Shown: piece after piece, positions 38,641 through 46,507 of the stretch | How positions within the stretch are numbered: the stretch's first letter is position 1 | How the letters are laid out: each line of letters opens with the position of its first letter | Assembly: GCA_017883965.1 (NCBI GenBank) | Contig: JAFNKG010000007.1 | Span: forward strand, 1-59,736 | Length of the DNA: 59,736 nucleotides | Reading direction: 5' to 3' | Source of the DNA: Candidatus Methanophagales archaeon | GTDB taxonomy: Archaea > Halobacteriota > Syntropharchaeia > Alkanophagales > Methanospirareceae | Translations under genes and position numbers: made by a program | The notes under the pieces: generated by a model | What the model was told of the DNA's origin: nothing | Seen by the model: only the letters and a program-made list of their open reading frames with translations | Database searches by the model: none

Positions 38641-38681
38641 AAAAGCAGAGATTTACCCCGCTAATTTAACACTCTGCTTTT
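38641..38681 (-). terminator. Intrinsic terminator of the C25 protease gene
   Basis: AAAAGCAGAG (38641-38650) and CTCTGCTTTT (38672-38681) form a perfect 10-bp stem. It is followed on the minus-strand transcript by a T-rich run (ctattattttttt). Confidence 0.8.
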
Positions 38682-38712
38682 TCCCCATTCTATTTTTTTC
38701 GTTAGGTTTCCG

Positions 38713-38748
38713 CTATTTCATGCCTACGGGCACTGCATCTCCAGGTCT
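38713..38748 (-). other. Conserved +1-frame tail after the C25 protease stop
   Basis: Counterpart of 35761-35796. After the stop TAG the +1 frame reads RPGDAVPVGMK and then stops. Straight read-through in frame 0 would give unrelated sequence that soon stops, so the +1 frame is the better candidate. Confidence 0.55.
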
Positions 38749-40975
38749 ATTCGTCAAAGTCCCTAACAACTGGTGTCTGTTTCAGAGCTTCTAAAAAGTC
38801 CTCTGTTGGTGCTCCAGTAGAAACGAATTCCCACGATGCAGTATCCTCCGCGACAATATCACCGGTCATCGGGTCCAGGAGCTGGAAATACCATGTGTAT
38901 GTGCCCTCAGGTATAGATGGCAACTCAAACAAAGATAGGGTCTTAGTTACGTCCAGGCCAGCTTTGAGCGTGTGCTTCTCGTCTATAAATGTTTTTTCAT
39001 TTCCGTTTGGTAATTCAAGCCAGATCTTTGCTCTGACATATATAGGCTCTTCAGGGTTTACAATATGTATCGTGATGTTCATCGTATCCCCTGTTGTGTA
39101 GCTTTTTTCGTCGGTGTAAATTGAGACTGTTGGAGTTATACCCCCACCATGTATAAGTATCCCGGGGTCTCCAAGCAACTGGTAGGCATATAAGTTCTTT
39201 CTTTCAGATTCCTCATCGAGATTTACACCGCCTCCAAGATATGTCACTTTAGAGTTGTATAGACAAGACCCGGGTCTGTAGTCGGTATGCGTGAAAAACT
39301 CCTGCCAGAATAGCCAATCTTGTTTTCCATTCAGACCATAAAGATGCATGGGATAGCCTACGTAATACCATGTCACCCTTGTTCCACCCACCCATGCAAT
39401 AGCTGAGCCATCAGAATCTTTTAACATGGCTTCCCCAACGCAATCGCCAGGTTCGTAGTCGAATCCACCGGCAAGGCAAGCCATCGCATACCAGAGATAA
39501 GGACTATTTGTTAGAGCTGCCGGGGTGCCGGTATCAAAGTATGTGCTACCGTAAAGGAGCCAGAGACCCGTGTATGATCCATGACTCGCACAGTTAACCA
39601 CTCTTGGCTGATATTTATTAATAGCGCCGATTACATTTGCTTCTGTCAACGTGTGATCACTTTCATACAATCCGCCAGTTGTTACCATCGTTGGGACAAC
39701 CCTTTGTTTGATGTATTCCTTCAGCTTTTTTTCATCGGTAATTTCATCTGATATCGCACCGCACAGTAGCATTTTTGTCACGGGTTCACTTCGGAAGGCT
39801 ATTATCTTTTGGATTTGACTTGCCATTTCCGTTGTAGTGGTAGCAGTAATCCTTCCAACATATACCTCTGGATACCAGTCTGCCTCGTCAACCGTTGAAT
39901 ATAACTTGCTTTCGCCAAATTTGTTGTCGCCATCAGCATCCCAGGTTCCATCTAAGCCTGCATAGTAATAGTCCGTTGGTGTGTAATCGCCATCCCCTGT
40001 GTAGTCATCAGGATTCCACATATATCTGGTAGGCATTTCCCAATCCCTGTCAACTTTAATAGGTGTCTCTGGATCAACATCTCCCATCAGTAAAACCCAC
40101 TTAATTCCTTTATTCTCATAGTAATCGATTATGCAATTCCTTATTTTTTCTGCCGCATCTCTTCCAGCATAGTTTGTTATATTATCATCGGATGCAATCG
40201 CTACGGTCAATCCGCTGCTTTCTTTATGGCTTTTTAATGCCTCTGCTTGTTCTAAGAACACTTCCCGGGTGATTATCAGGTAATCTATCGCGCCTTGTTG
40301 CGCTTTATATTCTGCCATCATCCTCGGATTAATCACGTTGGTAGCGACCCAATTATCTATTTCTGGCATCTTTGAGGGAGCGTACTGATACTGAGATTCT
40401 GAAGGTAAAGGATCGAGTTTCAGTTGTATTGACTTGTAGAATGTAACGCTGCCCGTTGCAGGGACATACTGCATAGGATGTACTTTGATCAAAGCCAGTT
40501 TGTATCCCCTGTAATTTTCTGTTCCCATGTACTCAACTATCCTTGAAGGATATGCGGATGACGATGAATACACTTCAGGATCGGGTGCTACTGATTTGAC
40601 CGTTGTATATGTGTTAGCAGGTGGTTGTGCAGGGAATATGTTATAGCGCTCTGAAAGAACCTCAGATTTTCTAATAGAAAACTCTATATTTTCTACTTGT
40701 TTATCTGGTGGGAGTAGCACATATATGGTTTTCGCAGGAATCATGGGTTTGCCAGTCTCTGAAGTGAAGCCGCAGTCTTTTACTGCGATGATGTCATAGA
40801 GCCTGGCATCTAATGCAGCACTTTCAATTTCGAGTTCATCGAAAATAGCTGTAGCTTCTAAATTCTCTTTCAAAGAAGATTCCGTATCGCTAGAAACTAC
40901 TACCGCAACGTTCGACAGTGCTATAATCGCTGTCAGTACCATTACCAAAATTGCTTTTTTATTAATTTTTATCAC
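38747..40975 (-). CDS. Secreted gingipain-like (C25) cysteine protease
   Basis: A 742-residue exported caspase-like protease. The signal peptide is about residues 8-28. A propeptide follows (ESAALDARLYDIIAVKDCGF to about 200), then the C25 catalytic domain. That domain starts at IDYLIITREVFLEQAEALKSHKESSG and carries His465 (NCASHGSYTG) and Cys500 (WYAMACLAGGFDY). The last 129 residues are the Ig-like domain also found at the end of the C1A protease. The start is GTG at 40975. An ATT nine bases downstream is also in frame and lies at better spacing from GAGAGGTGA, so the exact start is open. The gene has its own leader hairpin and terminator. Gingipain relatives degrade proteins or process surface proteins. 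Confidence 0.92.
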   Translation of the reverse strand: MIKINKKAILVMVLTAIIALSNVAVVVSSDTESSLKENLEATAIFDELEIESAALDARLYDIIAVKDCGFTSETGKPMIPAKTIYVLLPPDKQVENIEFSIRKSEVLSERYNIFPAQPPANTYTTVKSVAPDPEVYSSSSAYPSRIVEYMGTENYRGYKLALIKVHPMQYVPATGSVTFYKSIQLKLDPLPSESQYQYAPSKMPEIDNWVATNVINPRMMAEYKAQQGAIDYLIITREVFLEQAEALKSHKESSGLTVAIASDDNITNYAGRDAAEKIRNCIIDYYENKGIKWVLLMGDVDPETPIKVDRDWEMPTRYMWNPDDYTGDGDYTPTDYYYAGLDGTWDADGDNKFGESKLYSTVDEADWYPEVYVGRITATTTTEMASQIQKIIAFRSEPVTKMLLCGAISDEITDEKKLKEYIKQRVVPTMVTTGGLYESDHTLTEANVIGAINKYQPRVVNCASHGSYTGLWLLYGSTYFDTGTPAALTNSPYLWYAMACLAGGFDYEPGDCVGEAMLKDSDGSAIAWVGGTRVTWYYVGYPMHLYGLNGKQDWLFWQEFFTHTDYRPGSCLYNSKVTYLGGGVNLDEESERKNLYAYQLLGDPGILIHGGGITPTVSIYTDEKSYTTGDTMNITIHIVNPEEPIYVRAKIWLELPNGNEKTFIDEKHTLKAGLDVTKTLSLFELPSIPEGTYTWYFQLLDPMTGDIVAEDTASWEFVSTGAPTEDFLEALKQTPVVRDFDE

Positions 40976-40995
40976 CTCTCAAATTTTTTATTTGG

Positions 40996-41018
40996 TTTGC
41001 GGAGCATTTCTCCGCAAA
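40996..41018 (-). promoter_or_regulatory. Leader hairpin upstream of the C25 protease
   Basis: TTTGCGGAG (40996-41004), five loop bases, and CTCCGCAAA (41010-41018) form a perfect 9-bp stem. It lies about 20 nt before the start codon, where it could affect ribosome access. Confidence 0.55.
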
Positions 41019-41130
41019 TACTTTTTCGCCGTTTTTTAAGCGGACTTTTTTAAAAAATTCGATATCCCCACGATAAAGCTGAGATATCTGTCCAAATGTG
41101 TTTTCTTTTGTCTTTTAATTAATAACCACA

Positions 41131-41388
41131 TCACTCGCAGAGGTTGCTGCTGCCACTGCAGCCGGGTCCAGACCCCGGAGTAATTTCAATGGTATCTCCT
41201 GCTTGTGGTTTCATCGTAAAAGTTCCACTGCCACAGGGCATGCCACAGTCTGGAGTGTTTGCTAAGGCGCTCTTCTGTGAAAGAAGCAGGTGTAGAATCT
41301 GCTTGTGCTGAATCAGCGGCATAGCTCGGAATGGATATCGATACAGCTAAAACCACCAATGCCAATACAGCTAAAGTTGTTTTTTCAT
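41131..41388 (-). pseudogene. Frame-disrupted gene for a secreted Cys-containing peptide
   Basis: An AGGAGGTG ribosome binding site (41401-41408) and ATG at 41388 are followed by AAAAAACAAC. In the ATG frame a stop appears after five codons. Shifted by -1 the sequence encodes an ideal signal peptide (TTLAVLALVVLAVSISIPSYA, then ADSAQADSTPASFTEE). A later +1 shift returns to the starting frame and encodes ANTPDCGMPCGSGTF to GPGCSGSSNLCE. With both shifts the product would be a secreted peptide of about 85 residues with four Cys in the mature part. It may be a pseudogene, a sequencing error in the A-run, or a gene with programmed frameshifting. It lies directly upstream of the C25 protease. Confidence 0.6.
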
Positions 41389-41784
41389 TTTTTCCTTTAT
41401 CACCTCCTAAAATCTCTTATTATTGTCTACAAGGGGCATTCTATTTTCCGCAAAGGCTTTTTGAGCACTTTTTTAGTCCCCCTTCTCATGCTACATTTAT
41501 AGCGAGGAAATGTTGGAAGAAGTCATTATATAAAATTATATTGTTTTTAAAATATCATATGTTTTTATATATTTTGACATCCGTACTACTCGGCTTGTTC
41601 GACATCCTTTAAAAAATAACCATTACTTCTGTTTTCTAGCAACGGATTTCTCAGATGGGCGTTAATTCAGAGTACGATGGCAGCAGTTCGTTCTTCCACA
41701 CCAAATCGCTTCCTTTAAAAAGGAAGCCATCACCCCTATCTTTTTCTTATTCTTTTGTAAATCTTTTCGTTTTAAGAAACGTTT
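41389..41784. other. 396-bp intergenic region
   Basis: The right part of the spacer between the Cys-peptide gene and the membrane-protein gene holds a hairpin (GGCTTCC and GGAAGCC around 41711-41730). An AT-rich segment (41530-41580, ttttatatattttgaca) probably contains the promoter of the Cys-peptide gene. I see no further coding sequence. Confidence 0.5.
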
Positions 41785-42567
41785 TTATCTAAACAAGCTA
41801 GCGATTAATTCCGCTATCTTCTCGTAAAACTCTTTTATTCTTCTTTGACCTTCCTCGCTTTCCTCGTATTTGGAGAAGGAGAAAATAAATGGGATCAAGA
41901 CCAGAAACAAATAGCCAAAGTATTTCCAAGTATCCGATATTGTTACATTATGCATGCTTCCAACCATATTGAAAATAAAGACTTCAAAAGAATAGAGAGC
42001 TAAAAGTGCAATGATGTTCCATAAGTAAAAACGCTTTTTGAATGAGAAACTAATGTAAAGAATGAGTAGTAAAGGAGCAAACAAAAAAATTACCATTGAG
42101 AGCGAAAAAATTACGCTACCAAACGAAGAATAAAGTATTTGTTCAACGTATGATTCCACTGTGCTAATCTGTTCAATATCGCCGACGATAAGAATGCTGA
42201 AACGGTCATCAAAAAAATACTGCTTATATGCATGCCAATCCACATACCATTCGATTATTTCGTCAGTAATTACTATCACGTCATCTTTATAGATATGGAG
42301 CGAATGAGGTGATTTTTCTGTTATGACGACTGTTTTTATGCCGGAGATGCTATCTTCCACCAAAAGAACCGTGCATTCCTCACTAAAAACAACATCACGA
42401 ATATCTTCTGGGAGAGATTGAACCGGGACGATTCTCAAATCATTAACAATCCCGACATCAGCTTCGTTCAGGTTTGTATGGACGATATAAGGAGCTAAGA
42501 GCACGAAATAGCACAAAAATAAAAAAATTGCAAAGATCACTTTTTTTTGCTTCTTTTCTATCTTCAT
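41785..42567 (-). CDS. Hypothetical membrane protein
   Basis: A 260-residue protein with one N-terminal hydrophobic helix (VIFAIFLFLCYFVLLAPYIV). An extracytoplasmic domain of about 110 residues follows (NEADVGIVNDLRIVPVQSLPEDIRDVVF to ISTVESYVEQIL), then three more membrane helices between residues 145 and 235, and a charged tail. No family is recognised. It lies 29 bp downstream of the CARDB-type protein on the same strand, so the two are probably one transcript. They could form a surface or transport complex, but this is a guess. Confidence 0.6.
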   Translation of the reverse strand: MKIEKKQKKVIFAIFLFLCYFVLLAPYIVHTNLNEADVGIVNDLRIVPVQSLPEDIRDVVFSEECTVLLVEDSISGIKTVVITEKSPHSLHIYKDDVIVITDEIIEWYVDWHAYKQYFFDDRFSILIVGDIEQISTVESYVEQILYSSFGSVIFSLSMVIFLFAPLLLILYISFSFKKRFYLWNIIALLALYSFEVFIFNMVGSMHNVTISDTWKYFGYLFLVLIPFIFSFSKYEESEEGQRRIKEFYEKIAELIASLFR

Positions 42568-42596
42568 GTTTAACCACTTCCTCGTTGAATAGCTCC

Positions 42597-43886
42597 TTAT
42601 TCTTCTTTTTTAAAACGCACCGCTATGATGACATAGCCCATAACCGACAACAATACGATGGCAATCAAAGCATAAATGTATTCCATAGGTATGAAAGGTT
42701 CGGAAGAGAAGATGCTTATTTCGTATATCTTTGAATTTGAGTAGCTCGCTCCAAACGTATCCTCGTATGAGATGCTTATCTTCAGCCCATGTTTTCCTAT
42801 CTTTGCTTCTTCATCAACGGATACGCCAAAAGCTGCGGTTTGAGATTCACCTGGTGCTATTTCGCCGATAAACAGGTGTTCTTCTGTTAATATATTATCA
42901 GCGCCAGATATTCTTATCTTAACATCTTCTGCACTTTCCGTGCCGGTATTTATCACTCTTATCATAAACAGTCCTTCAGTGTCGGTGGTCAATTTACTGG
43001 GTTCAAGGATAGTTTCCTGTATGAAAATCCTTGGCTCTCCTTTTACTGCGATACCAATCGTGCTATTCTCAAGATTTACCCGCGCAGTTTCATCTTCATA
43101 TTCGAGCTGCAAATTGAGATTGTGGTATTTGCTCTCTGCCTGCCTGTCCACACCTACATTAAAATTAACCACGACAGTTTCACCCGGTTTCAACGTAGCT
43201 ATATATTCATCCAAATCGGATCCGAGGGGTGTAAATGGTGGTGCTGCCGATAAGCTTACTTTGAGTGAATTAATTGTGGAGTATCCAATGTTTTTCAGTT
43301 GAACCTTAAGTACCCCCTCCGCTCCAGGTTTTAGCTCCTCTGGAATGGTTGTCACGTTCAATATATCTATTTTTGCCTCTTTAGCAGATCCGATTACCTT
43401 AATTCCGATATATAATGTTTCGTCGAATATATTTCCTTTTTCGAATTTATCACTCCAGATAACCTTTAATGGAATATAATAGATTCCTATCTCTGCATCT
43501 TTATCGACATAAAGCTCGTATTGAACAGTAGCTTCTCTATCCATACCGATCAATCTGGGTTCAGGTCCAATACTCTTCTTCGATTTACCAATGACTTTTA
43601 TGGAACTGTCCACATCTATCCAAATTTCTGTGACAACATAGTATGCAGAACTCGTTCCAATATTTTTGATGGTGATAGAGATGGTTGAACTTTCAGCGGG
43701 TCGAAATTCAATCGGTGAGATATTCGTTATGCAAAATTTGCTGGTGTCGCTGTCTTCTTCTGCTATACCGCCTGTAATGGCAATGGATGATAGTAACAGG
43801 AAGATCACAAAAATATAAATCACTTGTTTCATTTGAACCATGATCTTCGTCCTAAACTTCTTCCCTCCCACGGTTGCGCCAATCAT
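42597..43886 (-). CDS. COG1361-type S-layer/CARDB membrane-anchored protein
   Basis: A 429-residue exported protein. A signal peptide ends near GGIAEED. Three or more beta-sandwich repeats follow with the CARDB pattern (ISITIKNIGTSSAYYV, GVLKVQLKNIGYSTINSL, GLFMIRVINTGTESAEDV). A C-terminal membrane helix (YIYALIAIVLLSVMGYVIIAV) and KKEE tail anchor it. Relatives line the archaeal surface or bind partner exporters. The ATG at 43886 sits about 25 bp after a TATATAAAG box, which would suit a leaderless transcript. ATGs at 43841 or 43832 are alternatives. Confidence 0.8.
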   Translation of the reverse strand: MIGATVGGKKFRTKIMVQMKQVIYIFVIFLLLSSIAITGGIAEEDSDTSKFCITNISPIEFRPAESSTISITIKNIGTSSAYYVVTEIWIDVDSSIKVIGKSKKSIGPEPRLIGMDREATVQYELYVDKDAEIGIYYIPLKVIWSDKFEKGNIFDETLYIGIKVIGSAKEAKIDILNVTTIPEELKPGAEGVLKVQLKNIGYSTINSLKVSLSAAPPFTPLGSDLDEYIATLKPGETVVVNFNVGVDRQAESKYHNLNLQLEYEDETARVNLENSTIGIAVKGEPRIFIQETILEPSKLTTDTEGLFMIRVINTGTESAEDVKIRISGADNILTEEHLFIGEIAPGESQTAAFGVSVDEEAKIGKHGLKISISYEDTFGASYSNSKIYEISIFSSEPFIPMEYIYALIAIVLLSVMGYVIIAVRFKKEE

Positions 43887-43951
43887 AATAAACTCTATAC
43901 GAAAATTGTATATAAAGACCTATATTTCAGACTATAAGTTTTTATAAGTTT

Positions 43952-45160
43952 TCACACTATAACACCCGCACCTATCAAATGCCATCTCTCGCTTATCTTC
44001 CGTCCGATAGCCACTCGAGAGCCTTTTTCTGCACATATAGGTCTGCTCAGTTTAACATCAATGGTCTTCTTCGTCACTTTTTTCACCTCGCCAATAGTGA
44101 TTGCGGTTCCTACGCTCAGCATTATATCCTCGTTTACTTTTATCGCCGGTATCTCCACTTCGTTTGTTACACCAACAGCGCGCTCCAATAACTGAAATTC
44201 TATGGTAAGTTCATTCCAGGTTGGAGGTAGAGTGCCGGGCTTCCCTGCACACTGTCCCACCAGGGAGTCCTCTCTCGTCATGTTCGGGTCCAATTTAGTG
44301 CCAATACCCATTAGTCCACCGGGAGTCACCTCATTTACCCGCTCACCACCCACCATTATTGACGTTATCTCCGCTTCTATCGGTGTCCACTTTTCCTTGC
44401 TCCCGGTTGTCACCAACCTTCCGGGTCTTATCTCTAACTTATCACCCCCACTTAGCCTACCCTGGAGTAGAGAACCACCGATTACACCTCCTTTCAAGCC
44501 CTTTATAGGAGTTCCGGGTTTATTCACGTCGAAGGAGCGTGCAATATACAACCTCGGAGTTTCATCAAAGGAACGTTGTGGTGCAGGTATTGTTTTCTCT
44601 ATGCTCTGTATCAATACGTCCAGATTAGCGGATTGCTGTGCAGAGATAGGAACAATAGGCGAATTTTCCGCAACTGTGCCTTTAACGAACTCTTGTATTT
44701 GCAAATAATGCGCTATTGCTTCATCCCTTGAAATCAGGTCTATTTTGTTTTGTGCAATCACGATTTTATCTATGCCAACTATGCTCAGCGCCATCAAATG
44801 CTCCTTTGTCTGAGGCTGTGGGCATGGCTCGGAAGCCGCGATAAGGAGAACAGCACCGTCCATTATCGCCGCACCGCTTAGCATCGTCGCCATTAACGCT
44901 TCATGCCCCGGGGAATCAACAAATGAAACAGTTCGCAGCTCTTCGGTCTTTGAGCCACAATGCTTGCAGATTTCTTCTACCGTGTAACAATCCGGCTCCT
45001 CACAAGCAGGACATCTTCTGAAAGTAGCGTCTGCATAGCCAAGCCTTATAGATATACCCCTCTTTATCTCCTCGCTATGTCTGTCCGTCCATTCGCCAGA
45101 TAGTCCATTCACTAAGGTTGTTTTCCCGTGATCTACGTGTCCTACCATTCCTATGTTCAC
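43952..45160 (-). CDS. eif2g: Translation initiation factor aIF2, gamma subunit
   Basis: aIF2 gamma is the GTPase that brings initiator Met-tRNA to the 30S subunit. G1 is [11 protein letters not shown], the switch region has [18 protein letters not shown], the zinc knuckle is [20 protein letters not shown]3 is DSPGH, and G4 is QNKIDL. The gene is complete at its 3' end ([15 protein letters not shown]). The GTG at 45160 starts at VNIGMVGH, but the conserved family N-terminus appears in frame upstream (SKTKKPS). A strong GGAGGT lies about 24 nt before the GTG and about 7 nt before an in-frame ACG. Translation may start there at a non-standard codon. Initiator tRNA-Met lies 2.7 kb away. Confidence 0.95.
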   Translation of the reverse strand: MNIGMVGHVDHGKTTLVNGLSGEWTDRHSEEIKRGISIRLGYADATFRRCPACEEPDCYTVEEICKHCGSKTEELRTVSFVDSPGHEALMATMLSGAAIMDGAVLLIAASEPCPQPQTKEHLMALSIVGIDKIVIAQNKIDLISRDEAIAHYLQIQEFVKGTVAENSPIVPISAQQSANLDVLIQSIEKTIPAPQRSFDETPRLYIARSFDVNKPGTPIKGLKGGVIGGSLLQGRLSGGDKLEIRPGRLVTTGSKEKWTPIEAEITSIMVGGERVNEVTPGGLMGIGTKLDPNMTREDSLVGQCAGKPGTLPPTWNELTIEFQLLERAVGVTNEVEIPAIKVNEDIMLSVGTAITIGEVKKVTKKTIDVKLSRPICAEKGSRVAIGRKISERWHLIGAGVIV

Positions 45161-45213
45161 AGAAGGCTTCTTCGTTTTGCTTACCTCCTTTGTATTTATT
45201 TATTTTTCTTTGA

Positions 45214-45280
45214 TAAAACTTTCTTTTTAAAGAAAAAAGATTTCTTTGGTAAAGATTTCTTTTTTAAAGAAAGGTTTGTG
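45214..45280. repeat. TTTCTTTTTAAAGAAA-type repeat in the acyl-CoA dehydrogenase promoter
   Basis: Three imperfect copies of TTTCTTT(T)TTAAAGAAA occur in 67 bp, ending in AAAGGTTTGTG. The last part is nearly identical to the end of the palindrome before tRNA-Cys (AAAGAAAGTTTGTG). They fill the divergent spacer to aIF2 gamma. Confidence 0.55.
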
Positions 45281-45289
45281 GTGAAGAGA

Positions 45290-46426
45290 ATGGACTTTGA
45301 ATTAAAAGAGGGAGAGAAGGCGATTCAGAGAATAGCGAGAGCGTTTGCAGAGAAAGAAGTATTGCCAAGAGCGGCTGAGATAGACCGAAAAGGAAAGTTC
45401 CCTTCGGATGTAGCGAAGAGAATGGCGGAGCTCAAGCTTTTTGGATTGCCCTTTCCGAGGAAATACGGCGGTGCGGGTGCAACAATGATGAGCTACGTGG
45501 TCGTGGTGGAGGAGCTATCAAAAGCAAGTGCAAGCATTGGATTTTTAAGTTCTGCTGGACTCATCACCATGTTTCCCATCCACCATGCGGGTTCAGAGGA
45601 GCAGAAGGCGGAATATCTTAGACTTTTGTGTGAAGGCACGAAATTAGGCGCTTTTGCTTTAACAGAGCCTACGGCAGGTTCTGATCCTACTTCTATTGAA
45701 ACAACTGCTGTTCACGAAAGCGATGAATATCTGTTGAATGGAAGAAAGGCGTTTATCACAAATACCGCTGTCGCCGATATATACGTGGTCTTTGCATACA
45801 CGGATAAGAGCAAAAAGAAGGATGGGCTGAGTGCTTTTATCGTGGAAAAGGGGACAAAAGGCTTCTCATTTGCTAAAATCGAGGATATGATGGGTATGCG
45901 AGGTTGTATCGTTGGAGGGTTGGTGTTCAGTGATTGTAGAGTTCCGGAGGAGAACATGCTTGGCAGCGAGGGTGACGGATTTAGAATAGCAATGGCTACC
46001 CTGGACAGGGATAGAATAGCGATGAGTAGCATTGGCGTCGGCATTGCTCAGGCTTGCCTGGACGCCTCCAGGAAGTATGCGAAGGAGAGGAAGCAATTTT
46101 CTCTGCCTATCGCCAGTTTCCAGGCGGTCCAATTCATGCTTGCAGACATGGCTATGGAGGTAGAAGCCGCGAGGTTACTCACTTACAAAGCTGCTTATCT
46201 TGCGGATAAAAACGAGAGAATCACGAAAGAAGCGTCAATGGCGAAGCTTTATGCCTCAGAAGTTGCGCTAAGAGCTGCTACAAACGCAGTGCAAATACAT
46301 GGCGGATATGGCTGCACGAAGGAATGCCCTGCAGAAAGGTATTTTAGAGATGCGAGGATACTGAGCATTGCCGTTGGAACTTCAGAGATACAGAGGATGG
46401 TGATAGCGAGGGAAGCGTTGCGGTGA
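45290..46426 (+). CDS. Acyl-CoA dehydrogenase
   Basis: A 378-residue FAD enzyme of the acyl-CoA dehydrogenase family, which introduces a 2,3-double bond into acyl-CoA thioesters. FALTEPTAGSDPTSI, RKAFITNTAVADIYVVF and IHGGYGCTKECPAERYFRDARI are standard. The usual catalytic Glu in YEGT is replaced: the sequence reads IAVGTSEIQR with Val362. In isovaleryl-CoA-type enzymes the base sits one helix earlier (LDLERL); here that position is Asp241 (LDRDRI). So the substrate may be branched or cyclic, or activity may be changed. ATG 45290 is preferred to the 45128 frame start, which overlaps aIF2 gamma. In ANME-1-related lineages such enzymes suggest fatty or short-chain acyl-CoA metabolism. Confidence 0.9.
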   Translation: MDFELKEGEKAIQRIARAFAEKEVLPRAAEIDRKGKFPSDVAKRMAELKLFGLPFPRKYGGAGATMMSYVVVVEELSKASASIGFLSSAGLITMFPIHHAGSEEQKAEYLRLLCEGTKLGAFALTEPTAGSDPTSIETTAVHESDEYLLNGRKAFITNTAVADIYVVFAYTDKSKKKDGLSAFIVEKGTKGFSFAKIEDMMGMRGCIVGGLVFSDCRVPEENMLGSEGDGFRIAMATLDRDRIAMSSIGVGIAQACLDASRKYAKERKQFSLPIASFQAVQFMLADMAMEVEAARLLTYKAAYLADKNERITKEASMAKLYASEVALRAATNAVQIHGGYGCTKECPAERYFRDARILSIAVGTSEIQRMVIAREALR

Positions 46427-46507
46427 AGCAAAGGATAGTAGAAATCGCAGCGAGAGATATTGGGAATGACGATACGACATCCCAAAGCCTTCAGAACGAA
46501 AAAACAA

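Noticed and set aside
35795-38749. TAG at the end of the two proteases as pyrrolysine or plain read-through
   Set aside because: Frame-0 continuations differ in length and are less alike (8 of 11 residues, no common stop). The +1 frame gives 10 of 11 residues and the same end.
41305-41612. Plus-strand frames over the Cys-peptide gene
   Set aside because: They have no ribosome binding site and are antisense to a clear signal-peptide coding region.
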